Shown here: piece by piece, positions 18,128 to 25,680 of the stretch
How the letters are laid out: each line of letters opens with the position of its first letter
Position numbering within the stretch: the first letter of the stretch is position 1
NCBI GenBank assembly: GCA_022843385.1
Contig: JALHNT010000015.1
Location: 1-64,000 of the forward strand
From: Anaerolineae bacterium
GTDB taxonomy: Bacteria > Chloroflexota > Anaerolineae > Aggregatilineales > Phototrophicaceae
Reading direction: 5' to 3'
DNA length: 64,000 nucleotides
Position numbers and translations under genes: made by a program
The notes under the pieces: model-generated
Databases searched by the model: none
Seen by the model: the letters and a program-made list of their open reading frames with translations, nothing else
Told to the model about the DNA's origin: nothing

Positions 18128-19285
18128 TCAACTGCAATTGGAATTGCTGTAATCCATAATTGGCGACCAAAACAGGTTCATATAAGAGTTGCTAAACTGC
18201 TCAGAGAGCTTTACAGTCTCCTGTGCAATCAGGTTGTACGCGACATAACCAGTAGGAGTGTTAAATGCCAACCAGTTGCTATCAGATGACCAGGAAGGGA
18301 AATACTGTCCGTATTCAGAGTTCAACATAGCGGGGAAATCCCCAACTCTTTGAAGTGCATCTGTTTTCAAATCGTAAACATAAATTCCGTTGATTCTATC
18401 GAGTGTAGCAGGGGGATACGTGCTAACAACAAGACGTTCACTCGCGGGCGACCATTCCAAACTCTGGAGAAATTGCCCCATTACATCAATGTGTTTGGTC
18501 GAGCCATCATTGAGGAAGTAAACGTCAAATCCTGGTTCTTTAGCAATGGCTTCAACAGTAGCGATATATTGAGAATCTGCATCTTCTGGCAAATCTGAAG
18601 TGATCGATTTGAGGGCAATTAAACTATAGTATCTCCCCAATAACTCGCCATTTGGCGATGCAATAGATGGATAGACTTCCGATGCCCAGTCCAATGGGAT
18701 TCGATGGAGCTGCTGAAATTGACGGCTTTTCATCGTTGTCTCGTCCCATATAAAGTAACCATCTTCAGTTTCATAGAGTAGCTCTGTTTGAGAGAACCAG
18801 CGTAATGCTCTTGCGGTCTTATCCAGCGACAGAATAAGTTCCCTCTCAAAAGTGCTTATGTTCACCGAGTAGAGTCTGGTGCCGTTGTTGTTCACTCCAA
18901 AACTCTCTATGAGGGTTTTTCCATCAGGCGACCATATCAAGCCATATGATATGGCTAATTGACCATCAGTAGATGATAGGGGAATTTCTTTAATCGTCTT
19001 GCCAATCACCGACAATAATTTCCAGCGATCACTGCCACGCAAAAGTAAATGGCATCCATCAGGCGACCACGAGTAGATACTATATGATGAATCAGGCATC
19101 TCCACCTGCCACACACTGTCTGATCTCAAATCTTGAAAGGTGATCACGCTACCACCTACAGGTCTACCCATAATGACTGAGCCTTGAACGGCTTCTTGCC
19201 CCTCCTGCGCGAAAGACATGCTATTTGAACAAACAATGACAATGATCAACAGCGTAATGATTAAGACGTGTTTTCGCTGCGTCAT
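18128..19285 (-). CDS. secreted TolB-like beta-propeller protein
   Basis: A 385-residue protein from the ATG at 19285, where a good signal peptide begins (TQRKHVLIITLLIIVIVCSN, cleaved near SMSFA-QEG). The body has WD40-like/TolB-type blades marked by WSPDGCHLLLRG, WSPDGKTLIESF, WSPASERLVVS and WSSDSNWLAF. The last blade starts as LFWSP and then ends abruptly, so the 3' end may be truncated. The outer edge of the right repeat lies only 67 bp beyond the stop. It is AT-richer than neighbouring genes. Arrangement and composition mirror the WD40 gene at 4810-5901. No enzyme motif is seen. Confidence 0.8.
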   Translation of the reverse strand: MTQRKHVLIITLLIIVIVCSNSMSFAQEGQEAVQGSVIMGRPVGGSVITFQDLRSDSVWQVEMPDSSYSIYSWSPDGCHLLLRGSDRWKLLSVIGKTIKEIPLSSTDGQLAISYGLIWSPDGKTLIESFGVNNNGTRLYSVNISTFERELILSLDKTARALRWFSQTELLYETEDGYFIWDETTMKSRQFQQLHRIPLDWASEVYPSIASPNGELLGRYYSLIALKSITSDLPEDADSQYIATVEAIAKEPGFDVYFLNDGSTKHIDVMGQFLQSLEWSPASERLVVSTYPPATLDRINGIYVYDLKTDALQRVGDFPAMLNSEYGQYFPSWSSDSNWLAFNTPTGYVAYNLIAQETVKLSEQFSNSYMNLFWSPIMDYSNSNCS

Positions 19286-19395
19286 AGGCTTTAGCTCCGC
19301 AGTTGTCCTGTACATTGATATGACCTTTGCCTTGAGCTTCATGTTTGGTCTATCATCTTCAGCACATTGTAGACTCTATTGAAAGCGCACGAAAC

Positions 19396-20988
19396 ATGAC
19401 AACTTCAACGATACACGCCCGCTATGATGTGGTCATCCTGGGCGGCGGACACAACGGGCTGGTTTCGGCGGCGTATCTGGCACAGGCCGGGTTCAGCGTG
19501 CTGGTGCTGGAACGGCAGCCGGTGGTCGGGGGCGCGGCCATCTCGCAGCCGGTGTTCAAAGGGCTGGAGGCGCGGCTCTCGCGTTATGCCTATCTACTGA
19601 GTATGTTCCCGCAGAAGATTCGCGATGACCTGGGGCTGCGCTTCGAGACACGCAAACGCACTGTGTCGTCGTTCACGCCGGTGGTGCAGGGGGGTGAACA
19701 TCAGGCGCTGCTGATCGGCAGCGATGCCGAGGCCACCCGCGAGTCGTTTCGGCAGATCACCGGCGGCGATGGTGATTATGAGGGCTATCGGGAATGGTAC
19801 CGGCTGGTGGAGGTGTTCGCCGAGCGTGTCTGGCCGACGCTGCTGCAACCGCTGCCCAGCCGGGCGGCGATGCAGGCCTTGTTCAGCGATGCCGATGGTC
19901 GGTCGGCCTGGGAGCTGCTGGTGGAGCAGCCGTTGGGGATGGGCATCGAGAAATTCTTGCAGGATGATGTCGTGCGCGGGGCGGTGTATACCGACGCCAA
20001 GATCGGCACGTTGTCGCAGCCGCATCAGGCCGACCGGCTGCAAAACCGCACCTATCTCTATCATGTGATGGGGCAGGGGACGGGCGAGTGGCGGGTGGTG
20101 GTGGGCGGCATGGGCATGGTGACGGGCGAACTGGGGCGGACGGCACGGGAAGCCGGGGCGGAAATCCTGACTTCGGCGACGGTGACGCAGGTGCAGCCGG
20201 ACGGTCAGTATGCGGTGGTGTTCAATCATAATGAAGTCGCGCAAACGGTGCAGGCGAGATATGTGCTGGCGAATGTCGCGCCGCAAGTCCTGAGCCGGCT
20301 GCTGCCACAAGGGGCGCTGCCCGCGCCGGAAGCGGAAGGGGCGGCCTTCAAGATCAATATGCTGTTCAAGCGGCTGCCGCGCCCGAAAGCCAAAGGTTAT
20401 ACGCCGCAGCAGGCGTTCACAGGAACGTTCCACATGGATGAACGCTACTCGATGATGCAGGCGGCAGCACAGAGCGCAATGAACGGCGTCATGCCGGAGC
20501 AGCCGCCAGGTGAGATGTACTGCCAGACGATGACGGATCCCTCGATCCTGTCGTATGAACTCGCCAGCGCGGGCTACCACACCATCACCCTGTTCGGGCT
20601 GGATATGCCGGCGCGGCTGTTCCGTGATGATCCGGTTGGAGCGCGGGAACGGGCGCTGCGGCGCTATATGGATGCCATCAATCGTTACATCGAGGAGCCG
20701 TTGGAGGAGTGCCTGGCGACGGATGCCGACGGCAAGCTGTGCATAGAAGCCAAGAGCGCGGTTGATCTGGATCACGATCTGGGGCTGCCCAACGGTCACA
20801 TCTTCCACACCGATCTGAGCTGGCCGTTTGCCGAAGATGAGGCGCAGGCGGGGAGCTGGGGTGTCGAGACCGGGCATCCCAACTTGTTCATCTGCGGGTC
20901 AGGGGCAGCGCGGGGGGGCTGTGTCAGCGGCATTCCCGGCTACAACGCGGCCATGAAGGTGCTGGAATGTGAGGGGCGGGGGATGTGA
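19396..20988 (+). CDS. FAD-dependent oxidoreductase (phytoene desaturase/PYROXD2-like)
   Basis: A 530-residue flavoprotein. The dinucleotide-binding motif VVILGGGHNGLVSAAYLAQAG is at the N-terminus, followed by VLERQPVVGGAA. Near the C-terminus, NLFICGSGAARGGCVSGIPGYNAA is the second FAD-contacting motif. Overall layout fits the CrtI/PYROXD2 family, which uses FAD to oxidise C-C or related bonds in hydrophobic substrates. No carotenoid genes are nearby, so a carotenoid role is not supported. The start is ATG at 19396; the frame is open to 19345 only through a TTG. Confidence 0.88.
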   Translation: MTTSTIHARYDVVILGGGHNGLVSAAYLAQAGFSVLVLERQPVVGGAAISQPVFKGLEARLSRYAYLLSMFPQKIRDDLGLRFETRKRTVSSFTPVVQGGEHQALLIGSDAEATRESFRQITGGDGDYEGYREWYRLVEVFAERVWPTLLQPLPSRAAMQALFSDADGRSAWELLVEQPLGMGIEKFLQDDVVRGAVYTDAKIGTLSQPHQADRLQNRTYLYHVMGQGTGEWRVVVGGMGMVTGELGRTAREAGAEILTSATVTQVQPDGQYAVVFNHNEVAQTVQARYVLANVAPQVLSRLLPQGALPAPEAEGAAFKINMLFKRLPRPKAKGYTPQQAFTGTFHMDERYSMMQAAAQSAMNGVMPEQPPGEMYCQTMTDPSILSYELASAGYHTITLFGLDMPARLFRDDPVGARERALRRYMDAINRYIEEPLEECLATDADGKLCIEAKSAVDLDHDLGLPNGHIFHTDLSWPFAEDEAQAGSWGVETGHPNLFICGSGAARGGCVSGIPGYNAAMKVLECEGRGM

Positions 20989-20990
20989 GG

Positions 20991-21314
20991 CTATGCCTCA
21001 TCGTCGTTGCGCTTGATGCTTTCCAGGCGCGCCCGCAAGCGAGTTAAGCGGACTTCGCTCTCGGCCTGAACCTGTTCGATCAATGGTTGCAGGGCGCGAT
21101 CTTCGGCTTCATACTCAGCCTGGTGATCGTAGTAGTAGGCCAACGCCGCATGAACTTCGGCTGGGCTAAGATGATAGTGATCCATCACCTGCTGAATGGT
21201 CGCTCCTGCCTCAATGACCATACCCGCGATCATGCGGACTTTGACTTTGCGCCCCTGGATATAGGCCTTGCCATCCACAATCTCAATATGATTGATCGGT
21301 GCTTCGCTCGCCAT
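20991..21314 (-). CDS. DUF433 domain protein, likely antitoxin
   Basis: A 107-residue protein with the DUF433 pattern GKAYIQGRKVKVRMIAGMV...QQVMDHYHLSPAEVHAALAYYYDH, a winged-helix-like fold. DUF433 proteins are commonly paired with DUF5615 PIN-like proteins as toxin-antitoxin modules. Here it is the third gene, 6 bp after the PIN-like gene. Its C-terminal helix rich in Arg and Glu may contact the toxin. It may autoregulate the cluster, but no operator was identified. Confidence 0.82.
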   Translation of the reverse strand: MASEAPINHIEIVDGKAYIQGRKVKVRMIAGMVIEAGATIQQVMDHYHLSPAEVHAALAYYYDHQAEYEAEDRALQPLIEQVQAESEVRLTRLRARLESIKRNDDEA

Positions 21315-21320
21315 CTGGAT

Positions 21321-21689
21321 TTACCTGATGTAGATTACTTGATTGATAATATCATCTTCGAGTGTTGCTGCGCCATATTCGACAAGTTGTACATATTCAA
21401 TGAGGGCATTTACTATTGCCCCGACCTGACCTTGTAACTCTTGGTGAAGGAAGAATATGCCGCAGTGCTTTGCTCCGTTCGTCAACCATTGCTGGTGCAG
21501 GCGCAAAAAATCCTGATCGTGTGAAACCATAGCCATGCCATGTTGCGCTGCATATTGCAGGTGCTCAACGTCGGTGACATTTGCCTGCCCAATTTCCTCA
21601 CAGCGAACGACTTCGACACCTTTGGATCGCAGTTGTTTGGCCGCTGCTTCTGGGATATGGGTATCGAAGTAGAAGACCAGATGGTTCAT
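21321..21689 (-). CDS. DUF5615 PIN-like protein, likely toxin nuclease
   Basis: A 122-residue protein with the DUF5615/Mut7-C-like PIN fold: FYFDTHIPEAAAKQLRSKGV near the start and the acidic MVSHDQDFLRLH motif in the middle. The acidic residues fit a metal-dependent RNase centre, but activity is inferred from the family. Its ATG overlaps the preceding gene's TGA by 4 bp and the DUF433 gene follows after 6 bp, so the three are one transcript. Confidence 0.82.
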   Translation of the reverse strand: MNHLVFYFDTHIPEAAAKQLRSKGVEVVRCEEIGQANVTDVEHLQYAAQHGMAMVSHDQDFLRLHQQWLTNGAKHCGIFFLHQELQGQVGAIVNALIEYVQLVEYGAATLEDDIINQVIYIR

Positions 21690-22081
21690 GCAAGCACTTC
21701 AACATCATGTCCGCGCTGCTTGAGTAGGAGCAATGCATGGGAGCGCAGCAATACATACTGATCGACCTGATCGATGAGATGATTCATTTCAGCAATTTCA
21801 ACTTCTGAAAGCCCACCATGTTTGCTGCGAGCGGTTAGCTCCTTCAAGCGTACTTCCTGCGCCCACGCCAGCGGACGATGGACAATGGCCCAAAGCTCTT
21901 CATCGCTCAGGGTTTCAACAGAGGCTAAGATTGCACCGTTACTATCTGGCAGGTCGCCAAAGAGCAACGCTAAACTTTCGACCAGCATGGTTTCAACCGG
22001 GCGGTTGCTCTCGCTGGCGGCCTGTTGGACACGATGAAAGAGATCATCTGGTATTCGCAGGACAAGCGTATGTTCATCCAT
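21686..22081 (-). CDS. ribbon-helix-helix-like small protein at head of TA cluster
   Basis: A 131-residue protein from ATG at 22081, with AAAGG upstream. The first 35 residues (HTLVLRIPDDLFHRVQQAAS) look like a ribbon-helix-helix or similar antitoxin-type DNA-binding segment. The remainder is helical with a LSDEELWAIVHRPLAW stretch. It is translationally coupled to the PIN-like gene. It may be a second antitoxin or the regulator of the cluster. Proteins of this type also occur upstream of DUF5615 genes as antitoxin substitutes, so function is inferred from position. Confidence 0.65.
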   Translation of the reverse strand: MDEHTLVLRIPDDLFHRVQQAASESNRPVETMLVESLALLFGDLPDSNGAILASVETLSDEELWAIVHRPLAWAQEVRLKELTARSKHGGLSEVEIAEMNHLIDQVDQYVLLRSHALLLLKQRGHDVEVLA

Positions 22082-22119
22082 TGATCGTTGGCCTTTCACT
22101 CTTCCTTATTTTACATCGC

Positions 22120-24678
22120 TTACCCCAACCGTAGGAAGCGCACCAGCAAGCGCTGCCGCCAGATGAAACGCAGCAGCAGCAGCCAGACGACGAGCAATCC
22201 AACGACAACCAACCAGTCGGATGGGCCCAGCGCGGTGAAGGTGAAGAAATCACGCCAGTCCGGGACGAGCAAAATGGCGATGAAGGCCAGCGCCAGCAGT
22301 CCGGCCAGCAGCGTCGGACGCCAGTCGCCGGAGAACTCATCGCCGCCGACCCAGAAGCGGGTAGGGGGTTCGACGAACACCACGATCACCAGCCCGGCCA
22401 GCGTGGTGAAAACGGTGAGCAGGGTGCGGGCGGAGGCCAGCGCCGCTGCTTCAGCCTGAGCGAAAATCTGGTCGATGGGCAACTGCCGGGCGGCTTCGAG
22501 AGCCTGAATTTGATCGTCAGTCAGCATGGCGAAGTTGAGCGTGGTCGCGCCGCTGCTGGCATAAAAGGTGTTGATGTAGGTCAGGCTGTACAGTCCCAGG
22601 CCGAAGAAGGCGATGGAGATGCCGGCGGGCAGGACAAAGCGCAGGGCGGTGTTGACCAGCCGCCCCTGATTGACGCCGGGGCGTGACCAGGCGGCCAGGA
22701 ACAACACCGGGATGCCGACGGTGAAGAGCGAGAGCAGCGATTGGTGGATGGGCGTCACCGGAAAGCCGAGGCCGATGATGGCGGCACCGGCGATGATGAG
22801 CGTCTGAAACAGGATGCGCGTGAGGAACAGGCGCATGATGTCCATCATCCCGTTGACGATGCGCTGACCTTCGCGGAAGGCCGATGGCAGCGCCGCGAAG
22901 GAGTCGTTGAGCAGGATGATATCGGCGACGCCGCGTGTGGCCTGGCTGCCGCTTTGCATGGCGATGCCGATATGCGCTTTCTTGAGCGAGAGGACATCGT
23001 TGACGCCATCGCCGATCATGGCGACATAATGCCCGCGCCCCCGCAATTTATCGACCAGGCGCTCCTTTTGCTGTGGTGTGATGCGCCCGAAGACGGTGGC
23101 GTTTTCAGCGGCTTCAGCGAACTGCGCCTCGGTCATCTCGTCCAGGTCGGGGCCAGCGATCACCTGAACCTCGCCATCCAGACCGGCCTGTTTCGCCAGC
23201 GCTGCGACGGTATGCGGATGATCGCCGGAGATGATCTTGAGGCGAATGCCGGCTTCGATGAAGCCGCGAATGGTCTGGTCAGCCTGGGGACGGAGTTCAT
23301 CGCTGAAGCTGATGAGGCCGAGCGGTGTCAGATCGGGCGGGAGCTGCGGCTGATCCAGCGAATTGAGCAGCGGCGTGACTTCCGGGTGATAGGCGAAGAG
23401 CAGGACGCGCAGCCCTTTATCCGTCCATTGGTTTGCTATCGTCCCCAGATCGCTCGACTCATCCAGGTAGGGGCGCAGCATCTCCGGTGCCCCCAGCACA
23501 TACACACCGCGCAGGTCGGGCTGATCGAAACTCAAGGCGCTCCACTTGCGCGCCGAGGAGAAGGGGATTTCCTGAAGGAAAGGCAGCGGTTTCTGCGGCA
23601 GGGCGAGCGCCAGTGCTTCCGAAGTTTTGTTGCTGGTGCCAGCGCTGGCGGCATACAGTCCGAGCAGGCGGCGGAACTCGGCATCATCCATCTGATAGGG
23701 CGCGGTCTGGTGCAGATGGATGCGGTTGGCGGTCAGCGTGCCGGTTTTGTCCAGGCACAGTACGTTGACATTGCTCATCGACTCGACGGCGTTGGATTGC
23801 TGGATGAGCGCACCCTGCCCGGCCATCCGCACCGCGCCCATGGCGTAAGCGATGCTGGTCATGAAGAACAAACCGTTGGGGATCAGGCCAGCGATGACAG
23901 CAGCGACGCGGGCGGTCTCGGTTAAAGGCAGGCTGGAGACGATGGCCGACAGCCCGAACAGGATCGCCATATGCACCGTCAGCACGATCAGCAGGCGAAC
24001 CAGCAGGTCGATGTCCAGTTGCAACGGCGTCTTGACCAGCTTGAAGGCGCGCGCCCCGGTGGTCAGTTGGTTGGCGAGGCTTTGCGCCCCGACCTTTTCC
24101 GCCACATAGAAGGTGCTGCCGTTGACGCAGAAGCTGCCGGAATAGACCGGATCGCCAGCCCGCTTGGTGATGAGGTCGCTTTCGCCGGTCAACAAGGACT
24201 CGTCAGCATCCATCCGTCCATCGCCGACCACCTGCCCATCGACGATGATCTGATCGCCAGCGCGCGCCACCAGCACATCCCCCACCACAATCTCGGTAGG
24301 ATCGACCACCTGCTCCTGACTCTGGCGGATGACGGTGGCTTTGGGGCGGGTGAGCAGGGCGATTTTGTCGAGCGCCTGCTTGGCGCGGATCTCCTGAGCC
24401 AGTCCGATGACGATGTTGAGTGAAGCAATCCCGACCGATAGACTGGCATCGGTGTACAGGCCGAGCAGCACCAGAGCCAGCCCGATGCTGAACAGCACCA
24501 TATTGATGAAGGTGAAGACGTTGGCGCGGATGATCTCCAGATAGGTGCGGCTGGTCTGGATGCGGACATTGTTGCCTAACCCGCGCTGTCGCCGCGTCTC
24601 GGCCTCGTGATGGCTGAGGCCATTCAGGTCGGTGATGGGGGGCGCCATGATAGTTGGATTGCTCAGGGTTTGCTGCAT
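22120..24678 (-). CDS. P-type cation-transporting ATPase, CtpE-like
   Basis: An 852-residue membrane ATPase with the standard P-type order: actuator loop TGES (164-167), phosphorylation motif DKTGTLT with Asp310, and hinge MIGDGVNDVLSLKKA. The stretch IGIAMQSGSQATRGVADIILL places it with the CtpE group, which includes mycobacterial calcium transporters. There are about ten membrane segments including a six-helix C-terminal bundle. The M4 motif, usually PEGL in relatives, is PNGL here (267-270), losing an acidic ion ligand. Transport of Ca2+ or another cation across the membrane is likely, but the ion is uncertain. It is divergent from dps. Confidence 0.88.
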   Translation of the reverse strand: MQQTLSNPTIMAPPITDLNGLSHHEAETRRQRGLGNNVRIQTSRTYLEIIRANVFTFINMVLFSIGLALVLLGLYTDASLSVGIASLNIVIGLAQEIRAKQALDKIALLTRPKATVIRQSQEQVVDPTEIVVGDVLVARAGDQIIVDGQVVGDGRMDADESLLTGESDLITKRAGDPVYSGSFCVNGSTFYVAEKVGAQSLANQLTTGARAFKLVKTPLQLDIDLLVRLLIVLTVHMAILFGLSAIVSSLPLTETARVAAVIAGLIPNGLFFMTSIAYAMGAVRMAGQGALIQQSNAVESMSNVNVLCLDKTGTLTANRIHLHQTAPYQMDDAEFRRLLGLYAASAGTSNKTSEALALALPQKPLPFLQEIPFSSARKWSALSFDQPDLRGVYVLGAPEMLRPYLDESSDLGTIANQWTDKGLRVLLFAYHPEVTPLLNSLDQPQLPPDLTPLGLISFSDELRPQADQTIRGFIEAGIRLKIISGDHPHTVAALAKQAGLDGEVQVIAGPDLDEMTEAQFAEAAENATVFGRITPQQKERLVDKLRGRGHYVAMIGDGVNDVLSLKKAHIGIAMQSGSQATRGVADIILLNDSFAALPSAFREGQRIVNGMMDIMRLFLTRILFQTLIIAGAAIIGLGFPVTPIHQSLLSLFTVGIPVLFLAAWSRPGVNQGRLVNTALRFVLPAGISIAFFGLGLYSLTYINTFYASSGATTLNFAMLTDDQIQALEAARQLPIDQIFAQAEAAALASARTLLTVFTTLAGLVIVVFVEPPTRFWVGGDEFSGDWRPTLLAGLLALAFIAILLVPDWRDFFTFTALGPSDWLVVVGLLVVWLLLLRFIWRQRLLVRFLRLG

Positions 24679-24854
24679 ACAGGTGTCTCGATGCTGACGC
24701 TTAACCGAATGAATGCTCTGCTACACATTACGTTGCGCCAATGAGAATGGTTTCAGGCAGCGGACTCATCGGGCTTTCATATATTTGTTACGTGTCGCTC
24801 ATGCTCGCCTGATTATACTCTTTCTTATCGTCCAATAAGGAGCAACACCGATAT

Positions 24855-25421
24855 ATGGCACGCGCAACGAAAACTGCGACCCCGACCAAGACGGCGGCCA
24901 AAGCCAAGACTGTCACGACTGCCGCTGCTCAACCCACTGCCACGCTCAATCTGGGCATTGACCCGGAGAAGCTGCCAGGGATGCTGAATATTCTCAGCAA
25001 GTTGCTGGCAGACGAGATGGTGCTGTATGCCAAGCTGCGCAATTATCACTGGAATGTGACTGGTCCGCACTTCCATTCGCTGCATGAAATGTTCGAAGAT
25101 CAGTACACCCAGATCGCCGAAGTGGTGGATGAAGTGGCCGAGCGCATCCGTCAGTACGGCGCGAATGCCCCTGGCACGCTGGCCGAGTTCATTCAGCTCA
25201 CCCGCCTGAGCGAACATCCTGGCACCTATCCCAACGCCAAGACGATGGTCGGCAACGCGGTGGCCGATCACGAGTCGCTGATCCGTTTCCTGCGGGCGGA
25301 CATCGAAGAAATCGACGATGAGGCCGATGATGTCGGTGCAGAAGACCTGCTGACGGGTCTGCTGCAACAGCATCAGAAGATGGCCTGGATGCTGCGCACC
25401 TATCTGGAAGCCGGCGAATAA
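24855..25421 (+). CDS. dps: Dps family ferritin-like DNA-protection protein
   Basis: A 188-residue Dps protein. Ferroxidase ligands fit the family pattern at H65, H77, E81, D92 and E96 (NYHWNVTGPHFHSLHEMFE, then VDEVAERIR). Dps forms a 12-subunit shell that oxidises and stores iron and protects DNA from peroxide. The first 30 residues are rich in Lys, Ala and Thr, a basic tail of the kind that binds DNA. An AAGGAG site lies about 10 bases before the ATG. A TATACT -10-like box is at 24814-24819 but no clear -35 box was found. Confidence 0.92.
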   Translation: MARATKTATPTKTAAKAKTVTTAAAQPTATLNLGIDPEKLPGMLNILSKLLADEMVLYAKLRNYHWNVTGPHFHSLHEMFEDQYTQIAEVVDEVAERIRQYGANAPGTLAEFIQLTRLSEHPGTYPNAKTMVGNAVADHESLIRFLRADIEEIDDEADDVGAEDLLTGLLQQHQKMAWMLRTYLEAGE

Positions 25422-25468
25422 GGCGCCATCCGAAGGATGTTATGCGCTTTATGCGCTCATCCTCCCTG

Positions 25469-25525
25469 CTCCTTCTCTCACTGGGAGAAGGAGAGCCGCT
25501 GGGAACGACTCGTGTTGGAGTCGTT
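25469..25525. repeat. pair of perfect hairpins after dps
   Basis: Two short inverted repeats stand in tandem: CTCCTTCTC/GAGAAGGAG (25469-25493) and AACGACTC/GAGTCGTT (25504-25525). Neither has a T-tract. They may be REP-like elements or stabilise the dps mRNA 3' end. Confidence 0.5.
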
Positions 25526-25593
25526 GGCCCTATTGGAACTGTGGGCTTACTAGAGCGAAGTTTGTAACAAGTTCAACAGATCATTTCCTGGGG

Positions 25594-25619
25594 GGCGTCA
25601 AGCGACGCCTCTTTGTTTT
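25594..25619 (+). terminator. probable intrinsic terminator downstream of dps
   Basis: A GGCGTC/GACGCC hairpin with a four-base loop is followed by TCTTTGTTTTG. It separates the dps transcript from the membrane-protein gene starting at 25681. Confidence 0.65.
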
Positions 25620-25680
25620 GCCTACCCAACCCACTATACTAACGGCTGGATTAATCATCTTAGCCATCGTTGGAAACCTC

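Noticed and set aside
22741..23925. Long plus-strand open frame opposite the P-type ATPase gene
   Set aside because: Antisense shadow caused by high GC and codon bias; its composition is not protein-like.
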